Below are positions 44,032 through 55,334 of a stretch of 64,000 nt of DNA, piece by piece; the stretch's first letter is position 1, and the number at the start of each line of letters is the position of its first letter. The position numbers were made by a program, and so were the translations under genes. Under the pieces are notes generated by a model. It ran no database searches and had not been told where the DNA came from. It saw only the letters and a list, made by a program, of their open reading frames with translations. Origin of the DNA: Omphiscola glabra (Eukaryota; Mollusca; Gastropoda; Lymnaeidae); the NCBI GenBank assembly GCA_964017045.1, contig OZ024810.1, forward strand, positions 13,441,342 through 13,505,341. The letters are read 5' to 3'.

Positions 44032-47000
44032 CTAACGGTTCTTTAAGCAGTGAGTCACACCGACTACAGCAACCAGGCAGGCAGCTATGAACTTGAAGTT
44101 GACCTTGTTGGCACGGGCATTATTACTTGACCTTCGTGGCTGGTATCCTCCTCGAGCCCTCCATTCAATGGCTACACAATGAGAATAACATGATAATCCT
44201 TTATAATCTTGCGATTGAAGACAGAAAAAATAAAACTAGTTTAATTTGAATTGAGAAATAGCGGTAGTGGACAGAGTAATTGCGACACAGTAATGCACAA
44301 TGAGATTTATTGTCTTAGACGACACAGTAATGCACAATGAGATGTATGATGGTAATAGACAACTTGATGAACAATGAGAGGTCTTATGGTAAGAGACAAT
44401 ATGACGAACAATGAGAGGTCTAATGTTAAGAGAAAACATGATGCACAATGAGAAGTTTGATGGTAAGAGAAAACATGATGCACAATGAGAGGTATGATAG
44501 TAAGAGACAATATGATAAACAATGAGAGTTTTTGTGATAGGTTACAACATAATGAAAAATGAGAGATATGGTCAATGTGGACAACTTATGGAGGTACTCG
44601 GCATGTTAATTAAAATGTGATATACAGCACAAGGATCCAGCATGATGAACAATGTCAGGTATTGTTGTAAGAGACAGTCTTTTATAAAATGGAACTTTCA
44701 GCTTTAGGAGATTTGGTGATCGACAGTGGGACGTATGGCGAAAGAAATAGAAGTAGCGAGAAATATAATTATTCAATAAGAGCCATGCCTTAAGGGTACA
44801 GCATGTTGATCTGTGGGAGACATGTCTTTATAGGCCATTGTGATGCTCTCGGTCATGAAATGAACAGTGAAAGTGATCGATTTAAGTGACCGTTCAATGA
44901 ACAATGGAAAATATGTTTCTTTAGGTCTGTTGTCGGCACATCGCGGTGCGCGAGCCGCATTCGGCTCTTTTGTGACCTGAGCATGGCTCGACCAGTCGTT
45001 CACAAATCGGTTTTGACTAAAAAAAACACATGGTTCTTGACAGGTTCTTGAAAAGAAATGTGGCTGTCAAAAATATTTTAATCATACTGCGGCTGATTTT
45101 CTGCTCTTTTGACTAATGAGTTTGCCAACCACTCGTATAGGTGAAAGAATAAAAAAAATGATTGCATTCCGTTATGAAACACGTTTATTAACAATGTTTC
45201 GGCGTTTTGATCCAGGCTGATGGAATGAACGACAAGTACAGCGTTAAGACACAGAATGATGAAATAAACAATGGGAGCTACACTTTTTAGGACGCAGAGT
45301 CTTCCTCTTCTACATGTTGAAGGCCCACAATCAATGAGTTGATCATACTGGCTCCTATGATAAAATGAACGATAGGAAGTACCGCGTTAGGACACAGAGC
45401 GATCAAGAACGGAGTATATTTAGTCAGTAGGAAATTTGATCATCAAAGGGAGCAATTGCGTAAAGAGAGATTGTGAATATCATTGGGAGCTGTGACTCTG
45501 GGAACAATGTCAGGCATGGCGTTAGGAAACAGTGTGAAGAAAAATGTCTGGAGTACCGGAAAAACAATGGAAAATTGTAGCGTAAGGTGACAGGCGTATG
45601 CAATGTTAAAAGCGTTGTCCAGGATTATGAAACATTTTTATGAAAAATATGATACATGGCGTTTAGAGACCGGATGTTGAAATGAAGTAAGGATGTCTGT
45701 CGACAGGAGACAGTGTGATAATCAGTGTATAGAAACCGCGATAGGGGATTGAGTTAGAAATAGTGGGAGATACAACATTATTATAAAAGTAATACAATGA
45801 ACAATATGGATGTGGGGCGTTATGACTAAGAGTGATGATAGGAACAATGGAATGTGAGGCGTTATGAGAAAGTGTGATGAAATGAAAAACAAGAAAATAG
45901 AGATAGGGATGAAGTATGATGAAATATGGGAGCGTTAGGCGATAAAGTGTTGAAATGAACAATGAGATGTATGGTGGTAAGGAATATTGTGCTCAAATGA
46001 ACAATGAGATGTGTGGTGGTAAGGAATATTGTGATAAAATAAACCAAAAAGTGATGTATGTAGTGAATAATGTGATAAAATGATCAGTGTGAGTTTGGCG
46101 TTCGGAGACAATTACATTGTAAAATAAACAGAAATAGTTATAGGGTTTTTAGACAACGGCATGAATAAAGCGAGGCACTGGGGTAGAATGACCCCAGTTT
46201 AATGCTGCAATGTAGATTGGTGACTAATTTAAATATATATTATTTTAGGATGGCATGTAAAACATTAAGCTGCGGCGATTTGTTGCAGCCCTAAGAATAT
46301 ATATTTTTTTAAATCCTTCTTTCATCTCATACTTACTGCCTGCTTCTTATTTCCTAATGAAAATGACGCGCACTATTTATGTAATTGTTTGTCTTATTAC
46401 GTCACTGTGTATAACGTTGTATTAAAATAACCCGTATCAACAGCCCTAAAGCGTGGCGCGCATGGACTGGAATAAGATTAAAGTTTGAATGTACCTTCGG
46501 ATCTTGCCAAAGCTCTCTTCTTCATGACCTGACGTATAGCGTCTTCCCTTTGGTCACACAAAAAACTCGAGAAGCATTTTGCCTGCGCTTGGCCCCTTTT
46601 TCTGAACAAAAAAATATATAATTTGTGTATGATTGTCTATGAATGTGTATGATTGTGTGTGATTGTTTATGATTGTTTATCAATGTATATGATTGCGTGT
46701 CATTGTGTATGATTGAGTATGATGGTCTATGATTGTGTATGATTGTGTGTGATTGTTTATGATTGTTTATTTATGTATATGATTGCGTGTCATTGTGTAT
46801 GATTGAGTATGATGGTCTATGATTGTGTAGGATTGTGTATGCTTATGATTGATTATGAATGATTTTGCATGATTGTAAACGATTGTGAATGATTGTGTAG
46901 GACTGTGTATCTCTGGTGCCGATCGAAATGAGAACACTTAAACATTATGGCAGTTTATCATGTAATATAAACAGTTATGCTCTAACCAAAATCTACTGAG

Positions 47001-48476
47001 ATGCTTTCGCTACAGTCAAGTAGCATTCAATAACACTATGCCTATATGATGCCATAGACAAAATGAAGGCACCAAAGGCAGACGTGCATTTTCAAATTTA
47101 AAATAATTTGTTCCCCAGCGTGTTTTTATAGTTTAAGAAAGCGACACGTGACTCCGACAAATGTAAGAAATAACAAGTACAAAATATATGATCAGTAAAT
47201 CATTTTTAAATGTTCAGTAGAGTGTGATTGAATGTAACAACCAGCTACTGTTATTTAACTACCTTCTAATCTTGTTCAGCCAACCTTCTTCTCACCGTTT
47301 AGTTATCACCTACAATTGTTTAACTACCAACTAAAATTGTTCAATAAAACCTAATCCTGTTCAACCACAAACTTATCTTGTTCAAATGACATCCGCTCTT
47401 GTTTAACCTAAATATAATCTAGTTTGATTACAATTTTATCCTGTTCAACCGGCATCTAACCTTGTTGAGCCATCATAGTATCTTGTTCAAAAAGCTATCA
47501 AATCTTGTTCAAAACAATATACTTTGTTCAACCATCATCTACTATCTTAAAATTATTTTTAAAAAACAAATAACTTTACTCTGGATCCTCCTCATCAAAT
47601 GCCACTTTCTTGCACTCGTCCATTCTCTCATAGCAGTTGGCAACCACATCCAGGCATAGAACTGTGGTCACTGTGGAGATAAAAAGCGACTTAACCCTTT
47701 TAGAAATAATTTACCTCTTCGTGCACTTTCTGCTTTAAACTAAATTGTTTACCCATTATACAAGAACACGTTTGATTCAATGATACATTTGTACATCTCT
47801 TTAAAACTAAATCCCTTGAAATTAAGTTATATAACCCAGAAAAACCCAGGTTTCTTTAACACAAATAATAACATGAATGACGTCATTTTTTCGGCGTTCA
47901 GCATCATTCTCTTCGCATAGCTCCTCCAGGACTTTTAAACCTGATTTCCATAATCTGATGTTACTTAAAATTGTAACCATCTATTACATATTTTATTCGT
48001 TCGAAATTGTGTGTAAAATGACTTGTGATTGTGAATAGTGTGTTTGCTGCAAGGTTTGGTTTGAAGATCTAGTTAAGGATGGAAAGCATGCGAAGTTCAC
48101 CGTTTCTTAACGCACATTTGCCAGTAAAAAAAAAAGAAAGAAATGAATGTACGAAAGAGAGTGACTTCGGCTGGATTAATTGTCCCTTTTAACAGTCTGA
48201 TGTCCATGATAAATTAAAGTGAGTCTTTCCTAGCACCAAATGCACACAAAACATAGCATATAGAATATATACTAATTATTATTTTTTTATATATAAAGCG
48301 CCATCTGAAATTATTTTTTATAGATTATGCATATCTTCATGTATTTTCCGCACACAAAGTTGTTGCGTTGCCCCTGCTGGTATTATATTTGTTAGACGTC
48401 AATCAATCATTCAATCTCAGTACCCACCTGCTAAGCATGAGATTGCCAGAAAGCCCCACAGACTCATCGAATGCAT
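44032..48476 (-). CDS. Gene C: small secreted cysteine protein, complete
   Basis: Coding segments on the minus strand: 48476-48428, 47670-47580, 46601-46495 and 44171-44032 (TAG). The introns are shorter than in B (0.76, 0.98 and 2.3 kb). Phases 1, 2, 1, and the product is 128 aa. Signal peptide MHSMSLWGFLAISCLA. Exon 3 has CYERMDEC, exon 4 has CFSSFLC. The last exon has RARGGYQPRRS and FKFIAACLVAVVGV, then a THC where B has THY, giving an extra cysteine after the hydrophobic segment. Exon 4 differs from that of D at about 11 of 35 residues, while the last exons differ at about 4 of 46. Intron 2 lacks the 390-bp block seen in A, B and D. The promoter and intron 1 carry private insertions (49897-50010 and 49143-49522). 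Confidence 0.76.
44270..46100. repeat. Minisatellite-derived intron 4 of gene C
   Basis: Degenerate 37-42 bp units throughout (AGAGACAATATGA, GAACAATGAGAGGTMTGATG). Best-kept blocks are 44330-44530 and 45960-46060. The hAT-like relic sits at 44910-45140. Confidence 0.82.
46620..46905. repeat. 10-bp TGTGTATGAT array beside the exon 4 acceptor
   Basis: About 28 units, with a second-order duplication of about 95 bp (compare 46640 and 46735). It starts within 20 bp of the exon 4 acceptor (46602). On the transcript it reads as CA-rich ATCATACACA repeats where branch point and pyrimidine tract would lie. Confidence 0.85.
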
Positions 48477-48916
48477 CGTACTGTTAAATTCTGCCCACAG
48501 TCACTGATGACAATGTGCATTAGGCGTACTCAGATGTATAACGAAACCTAATTTTTTTTTTTAAAATTATATTTTAAAATAATTTACCAAAAATTTATAA
48601 CTTTATTCTTTGGGCGCTTATAAAATATTTTACACATATTAAAAAAATTCCAAACAAAAAACAAACAAAAAATATTTTATTTTAATAAAACATGATGAAT
48701 AAATAAATAATTAAACTGTAAAATGTATCACGACATAGAAGTTTAGAGTTAAAAAGGTATCTCCCATTGACTTGCTTCATTTTGGGTCTCCAAGCAATGC
48801 AAAAACCATGTTACAGTTTGAGATTTCACGTTAACCATTCACCATTTCTGAAACAGAATCTTTACTACTTTTTCAGCTGTGTCATTTCTTTTACAAAAAT
48901 ATTAAAATAAGCACAG

Positions 48917-48962
<46 letters not shown>
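48917..48962. repeat. (AC)n microsatellite
   Basis: About 23 AC dinucleotides in intron 1 of gene C. Shorter AC runs occur at the same place in B and D. Confidence 0.95.
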
Positions 48963-48967
<5 letters not shown>

Positions 48968-49142
48968 TATAACCCTGCCCATGCCCCGTTGATATACAAA
49001 AAAAGTTACCCCAGTTTAAACTTTAGCAGAGATCATGTTCTTCTGATAATATAGCATACCTAATAGTAATTGTGATTTTTTTTAAACACACCATATTTGT
49101 CCATGTCAGATGATCCCTTACATCTAACAATTTATGTACCAA

Positions 49143-49522
49143 TGGACTATGATGAGTCGATAGTTTTGTCACGTGATAAGAGTAAGTTCGAGTAAGACTT
49201 CCGGTAGGCTGTCTGCAACACACTAGTCGCTTAGAAATTTTTCTTCAAACAACTTTCTTCCTTTAATCATAACTGAATTATAATTATTGTCACATTTATG
49301 AATGTCACTTAAAAAAACACGTGTATTCAAGAATATTTTGAAAAGTAAAATGTTTAATTAACATTGGGCAAGCGCTGATGGAGACAAACATTTTGCTTAA
49401 AATACTAATGATGATGGCTGATCAGCTGTTATCTGTTGTTATGTGTTGTTATGTGTAGCATAGGCTACCGAAGGCTTACACATATCACGTGACAATACAA
49501 GGAAGTGACTCATCGTAGTCCA
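49143..49522. mobile_element. MITE with inverted ends, private to gene C
   Basis: 380 bp. Ends are TGGACTATGATGAGTC and the inverse of TGGACTACGATGAGTC. Genes B and D at the same place read straight through (GTACCAATTGTTAAGTAG in D). No ORF for a transposase. The duplication at the target is short or blurred (A/T only). Confidence 0.8.
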
Positions 49523-49778
49523 ATGTTAAGTAGTTTGTCTTTTTGTGTGCATACTTGTGAAGTACATCCGATGAGATAACTGACCTTTACCCACATTTGA
49601 ATATATAAGTGTGTAAGATTTTCTTTTAAAAAGCCCGAATAATAGTATTAAAAATCTACGTTAAATAGGACGGTGGTCGGTAAATTTAGCGAGTTCGAGG
49701 TACCACATATATGAATTAGCCATTATGGTATCCAAAATGAACGATTCATTTCCTTGATTAAATAAGCATAACACTTAC

Positions 49779-50085
49779 CAACAAAAATTAAATGATGTTT
49801 ATGTTTTCTCAAGAAAAGAATGTAACGGAAGTGTCGTATTACGCTAAAAAAACTTTGATTGCGTCATATCTGTGTGTATTGCCCTTGCATATCTCATCAT
49901 CATCATCAGGTCCCGTAGTCCTTCGACCGTTGGGGCGCCACAGATGACATGTACACTATTCTTCTCCATTCCTCTCGGTCTTCTGCCCTACGCATAGCAT
50001 CGCCTAGTTCTTGCATATCTCAGATATTGATGAAATAAAATATGATTGGGATGTCTTGCGAAATGATAATGTTAAGTCTCGCAAA
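49779..50085 (-). promoter_or_regulatory. Gene C first (non-coding) exon and promoter, with insertion
   Basis: Donor GTTG|GTAAGTG (last exon base 49779). ACACTTCCGT and TGACGCAATC are conserved, then a LINE tail (49897-50010) separates these from the upstream TTTCGCAAGACAT block (about 50052). In B and D that distance is 114 bp shorter. Confidence 0.6.
49897..50010 (-). mobile_element. LINE tail in the promoter of gene C, 12-bp target duplication
   Basis: Flanked by TTGCATATCTCA on both sides (49885-49896 and 50011-50022); B has the single site. The minus strand encodes a LINE C-terminus (DREEWRRIVYMSSVAPQRS) followed by a (TGA)n tail. A 5'-truncated retroposition. Confidence 0.88.
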
Positions 50086-50109
50086 TAGTGGTTTTTTTTT
50101 GTTTTTTTT

Positions 50110-50860
50110 TTAATTCCCACCTGCCCCATCCGCGCAGAGCCTCTCGTCATCCCTATCATCTCCTACCTTACCTCTATTCATCACTTACAACCTTAAACGT
50201 TATCACGTCACCAAGTTAAATCGTCTGGTCACATTTTGGTAAGCCATTTCAACATCTTCAGCTCAACCGAACCCCATACTCCACACCTCCGCAATTACAT
50301 TGATTCTTGCCAAAAGCAATAAACCTCCCACTCTTAACACAAAACTACCCCATTACTTAAGTCAGCGGTACTCAATCTGTGGATCGCGACCACTTTGGGG
50401 GGTCGAATGACATTTACCCAGGGGTCCCCATTAGACCATCGGAACACACCTATACCCTACAGGTATGAAGTAGCAACGAAAATAATGTTGTTGTTACCCA
50501 GGGGTCGCCACAACACGGGCAACTATATTAAAGGGTCACGGCATTAGGAAGACTGAGAACCACTGACTTATGCCCTGGCTATGTCACAAAACCTCCCCTA
50601 TTACATCAACCTTTCCATGTTAAGTCAACCCTCCTCATTACAAGAAGCATTCAACATTGTATCAATCCACCTTCGTTCTGTCAAACATCCTACAATACGC
50701 TCTATCTCCGCTATCACATCAACAATCTGCCATTAGATCAACACTCCACTGGTACACCAACATTCCTCAAATACAGCGACCATCCTCGTTACGTCAACCA
50801 TCATGCTTTCAACAGCCTGCAAAAAAAATTAACTATCCATCGTGATATCTGGTTATGCTA
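50110..50860. other. Intergenic ATCAAC-rich region upstream of gene C
   Basis: Counterpart of 27040-27690 and 62060-62270. Diverged CCATTACATCAACC units. Contains the hAT MITE at 50363-50565. No gene. Confidence 0.6.
50363..50565. mobile_element. hAT MITE shared with the region upstream of gene D
   Basis: 203 bp. Ends CAGCGGTACTCAATCTGTGG and the inverse of CAGTGGTTCTCAGTCTTCC. Flanks ACTTAAGT and ACTTATGC (8 bp, 6 identical). The same element starts at 62277 after ACCCCATTACATATGC, at the matching position upstream of gene D. Confidence 0.85.
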
Positions 50861-51095
50861 GATTCGCGTGTCTGCCATTGTGTCCCCTCGCCAGTTGCGT
50901 AGAAAGCTGGACATTATGGGCCAATTGATTAGCTTTTTCCTAGAAACTGGTGGCAAAATCTAAAACCAGCAAATCGCGGCGTTTACCCTATATAAAACAC
51001 AGCCCCAAACTCAAAACCTAAATGTTGTTATATCTAGTAAATAAGTGCGTCATGGTTGCAAACAGTATGTGCTGTTTTTTTCAGTTGGTGTTTGA
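50861..51095. other. Conserved intergenic block
   Basis: 50975-51095 matches 40205-40330 (CGGCGTTTACCCTA ... GTGCTG ... TTGGTGTTTG). 50861-50975 has no partner because LINE insertion removed it in the B-C interval. Confidence 0.6.
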
Positions 51096-54060
51096 CTGTG
51101 GTCTCTTGTGTTATCTGTGGTCTCTTATGTTTGACTGTGGTCTCTTATGTTTGACTGTGGTCTCTTATGTTTGACTGTGGTCTCTTGTGTTATCTGTGTT
51201 CTCTTATGTTTGACTGTGGTCTCTTGTGTTATCTGTGGTCTCTTATGTTTGACTGTGGTCTCTTGTGTTATCTGTGGTCTCTTATGTTTGCCTGTGGTCT
51301 CTTGTGTTATCTGTGTTCTCTTATGTTTGACTGTGGTCTCTTGTGTTATCTGTGGTCTCTTATGTTTGACTGTGGTCTCTTGTGTTATCTGTGTTCTCTT
51401 ATGTTTGACTGTGGTCTCTTGTGTTATCTGTGGTCTCTTATGTTTGCCTGTGGTCTCTTGTGTTATCTGTGTTCTCTTATGTTTGACTGTGGTCTCTTGT
51501 GTTATCTGTGGTCTCTTATGTTTGACTGTGGTCTCTTGTGTTATCTGTGTTCTCTTATGTTTGACTGTGGTCTCTTGTGTTATCTGTGGTCTCTTATGTT
51601 TGACTGTGGTCTCTTGTGTTATCTGTGTTCTCTTATGTTTGACTGTGGTCTCTTGTGTTATCTGTGGTCTCTTATGTTTGACTGTGGTCTCTTGTGTTAT
51701 CTGTGTTCTCTTATGTTTGCCTGTGTTCTCTTGTGTTATCTGTGTTCTCTTATGTTTGACTGTGGTCTCTTGTGTTATCTGTGTTCTCTTATGTTTGACT
51801 GTGTTCGTTTGTGTTATCTGTGGTCTCTTATGTTTGACTGTGGTCTCTTGTGTTATCTGTGGTCTCTTATGTTTGACTGTGGTCTCTTGTGTTATCTGTG
51901 GTCTCTTATGTTTGACTGTGGTCTCTTGTGTTATCTGTGGTCTCTTATGTTTGACTGTGGTCTCTTGTGTTATCTGTGTTCTCTTATGTTTGACTGTGGT
52001 CTCTTGTGTTATCTGTGGTCTCTTATGTTTGCCTGTGTTCGTTTGTGTTTAACTGTGTTTTTTTGTGCTTACCTGTGTTCTTTTGTGTTTATATGTGTTC
52101 TCTTATGTTTGTCTGTGGTCTCTTATGTTTGTCTGTGGTATCTTGTGTTTGTCTGTGGTATCTTATGTTTGTCTGTGTTATCTTATGTTTGTCTGTGGTA
52201 TCTTATGTTTGTCTGTGGTATCTTGTGTTTGTCTGTGGTATCTTGTGTTTAACTGTGTTCTTTTGTTTTTACCTGTGTTCTCATATGGTTGCCTTTGTTC
52301 TCTTATGTTTACCTGTGTTCTCTTATGTTTGTCTGTGGTCTCTTATGTTTGCCTGTGGTCTCTTATGTTTGACTGTGGTCTCTTATGTTTGACTGTGGTC
52401 TCTTATGTTTGTCTGTGGTCTCTTATATTTACCTGTGGTCTCTTATGTTTGACTGTGGTCTCTTATGTTTGACTGTGGTCTCTTATGTTTGCCTGTGGTC
52501 TCTTATGTTTGACTGTGGTCTCTTATATTTGACTGTGGTCTCTTATGTTTGACTGTGGTCTCTTGTGTTATCTGTGTTCTCTTATGTTTGACTGTGTTCG
52601 TTTGTGTTATCTGTGGTCTCTTATGTTTGACTGTGGTCTCTTGTGTTATCTGTGGTCTCTTATGTTTGACTGTGGTCTCTTGTGTTATCTGTGGTCTCTT
52701 ATGTTTGACTGTGGTCTCTTGTGTTATCTGTGGTCTCTTATGTTTGACTGTGGTCTCTTGTGTTATCTGTGTTCTCTTATGTTTGACTGTGGTCTCTTGT
52801 GTTATCTGTGGTCTCTTATGTTTGCCTGTGTTCGTTTGTGTTTAACTGTGTTTTTTTGTGCTTACCTGTGTTCTTTTGTGTTTATATGTGTTCTCTTATG
52901 TTTGTCTGTGGTCTCTTATGTTTGTCTGTGGTATCTTGTGTTTGTCTGTGGTATCTTATGTTTGTCTGTGTTATCTTATGTTTGTCTGTGGTATCTTATG
53001 TTTGTCTGTGGTATCTTGTGTTTGTCTGTGGTATCTTGTGTTTAACTGTGTTCTTTTGTTTTTACCTGTGTTCTCATATGGTTGCCTTTGTTCTCTTATG
53101 TTTACCTGTGTTCTCTTATGTTTGTCTGTGGTCTCTTATGTTTGCCTGTGGTCTCTTATGTTTGACTGTGGTCTCTTATGTTTGACTGTGGTCTCTTATG
53201 TTTGTCTGTGGTCTCTTATATTTACCTGTGGTCTCTTATGTTTGACTGTGGTCTCTTATGTTTGACTGTGGTCTCTTATGTTTGCCTGTGGTCTCTTATG
53301 TTTGACTGTGGTCTCTTATATTTGACTGTGGTCTCTTATGTTTGACTGTGGTCTCTTATGTTTACCTGTGTTCTCTTATGTTTTTATGTGGTCCTTTGTG
53401 TTTACCTGTGTTCTCATATGGTTGCCTTTGTTCTCTTATGTTTACCTGTGTTCTCTTATGTTTACCTGTGTTCTCTTATGTTTGTCTGTGGTCTCTTATA
53501 TTTGCCTGTGGTCTCTTATGTTTACCTGTGTTCTCTTATGTTTACCTGTGTTCTCTTATGTTTGTCTGTGGTCTCTTATATTTGCCTGTGGTCTCTTATG
53601 TTTGACTGTGGTCTCTTATGTTTGACTGTGGTCTCTTATGTTTGTCTGTGGTCTCTTATATTTGCCTGTGGTCTCTTATGTTTGACTGTGGTCTCTTATG
53701 TTTGACTGTGGTCTCTTATGTTTGCCTGTGGTCTCTTATATTTGACTGTGGTCTCTTATGTTTGACTGTGGTCTCTTATATTTGCCTGTGGTCTCTTATG
53801 TTTGACTGTGGTCTCTTATGTTTGACTGTGGTCTCTTATGTTTGACTGTGGTCTCTTATGTTTGCATGTGGTCTCTTATATTTGACTGTGGTCTCTTATG
53901 TTTGCCTGTGGTCTCTTATATGTGCCTGTGGTCTCTTATATTTGCCTGTGGTCTCTTATATTTGCCTGTGGTCTCTTATATTTGCCTGTGGTCTCTTATA
54001 TTTGCCTGTGGTCTCTTATATGTGCCTGTGGTCTCTTATGTTTGACTGTGGTCTCTTATG
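51096..54060. repeat. 3-kb array of a 20-bp unit with higher-order structure
   Basis: Base unit TTTGACTGTGGTCTCTTATG. In 51110-52030 it alternates with a 19-bp variant (TTATCTGTGGTCTCTTGTG type), giving a 39-bp dimer. A direct duplication of about 790 bp (51750-52540 repeated at 52543-53335) is nearly perfect. Rightwards the 20-bp unit is monotone. The cysteine-rich ORFs here (up to 361 codons, CGLLCYLWSLMFD type) come from the repeat and overlap in all three frames. Confidence 0.95.
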
Positions 54061-54470
54061 TTCACCTACGATCTCCTATATTAACATTATGTTCTTATAT
54101 TGATCTATTAATTGAAGCATTGTCCTCTTTAATATAAATATTTTGTGTGCATCATTGAAACTTGTGACGTTAGCGTCGTATGAGAGTGCGTGATTGATGA
54201 ATGTATGTCGTAAGGAAAGGTATTGGGTACTTTGGAAACCTTAGTTATGGTAAGTGATAGAGACTGTAGTATGTGATAGAGACTGCAGTATGTGATAGAG
54301 AAAGTAGTATGTGATAGAGACTGCAGTATGTGATAGAGAAAGTAGTATGTGATAGAGACTGCAGTATGTGATAGAGAAAGTAGTATGTGATAGATACTGT
54401 AATATGTGATAGAGACTAAATGGAAACAATGGAAATCATTACTATTAATACAAATTTAGTCAATTTAAAA
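54061..54470. repeat. Array flank with 19-bp TATGTGATAGAGACTGCAG units
   Basis: GAAACTTGTGACGTTAGCGTCG (54150) matches 40860. 54250-54420 has about nine units alternating GAGACTGCAG and GAGAAAGTAG. Paralogous to 40800-41040, where there are only four units. Confidence 0.85.
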
Positions 54471-55334
54471 AAAAAAATTATTAGCTAATACAAAGTTAGT
54501 AATGGTTCTCATGCTGTAGCTAATGCTGTAGCTAATACAGGGTTTACAAGGTTTCATATCAGTATTTTAATAAATCTAACCAAATGTCTCCTGCTGTAGT
54601 TATGATTAGTAGCTGTTTAAATTTCTTAGCTAATGCTATGTTAGTAGAGGTTCTCCTGCAGTAGCTAATAGAAAATAGGTAAAAGGTTCTCATGCTGTAG
54701 CTAATACTAGAAGGTAGTAAATGCTATCCTGCTTTTCGCCGATGATGCCGCTATTACTTGGCACTCCATGATAGGCTCTTAAGTCACTCAGTAGGTAGAC
54801 AATAAGGAGTGGCCTCTTCCATGAGTCTTATGCATTCATAATAGGTATTCAAATTTACTGAAACATAATTGTGTCCCCTCATGATTAAATTATAATAATA
54901 TATTTTTGTAATTAAAAACAAAATAACGGCAAAAGAAATAACGAAAATAAAGGAGATGAACAATTTAAAATAAGTTTGCAAATACCTATTTTATTATGTT
55001 TTTATATATTGAGTTTTATAAAGATGTTAGTAAAATGTGTACCTCAAGATGTAGAAAAATGTACTTGTTTAACATGATTCTTCTCATTTGTATATGATTC
55101 AATCTGTTTAAAAACGTATACGTTTCTTTAAAATAATTAAACATTTATAAAAAAAAAAATTGCAATGGACTTTTCTAAAATCCAAAATTAAAATAAATAT
55201 CATTAATATTTCTTTGATAACTTTCAGAAACAAAAAAATTAGTTGAAAGTATGTTCTATAAAAATAGGCAACATTTAAATATTTTTTTTAGCAATGTAAA
55301 AATTCAACTCGCAAAAGCATCTGGAGCACGGTGG
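54471..55334 (-). other. Conserved 3' flank / 3' UTR of gene D
   Basis: Matches the 3' flanks of B and C, including TCGCCGATGATGCCGCTATTAC (about 54738) and CACTCAGTAGGTAG. A short local duplication, GCTGTAGCTAAT, lies near 54513. Confidence 0.6.

Noticed and set aside
51147..52252. 301- and 361-codon cysteine-rich ORFs resembling membrane proteins
   Set aside because: They overlap in different frames, derive from the 20/39-bp repeat, and are repeated identically 793 bp further on.
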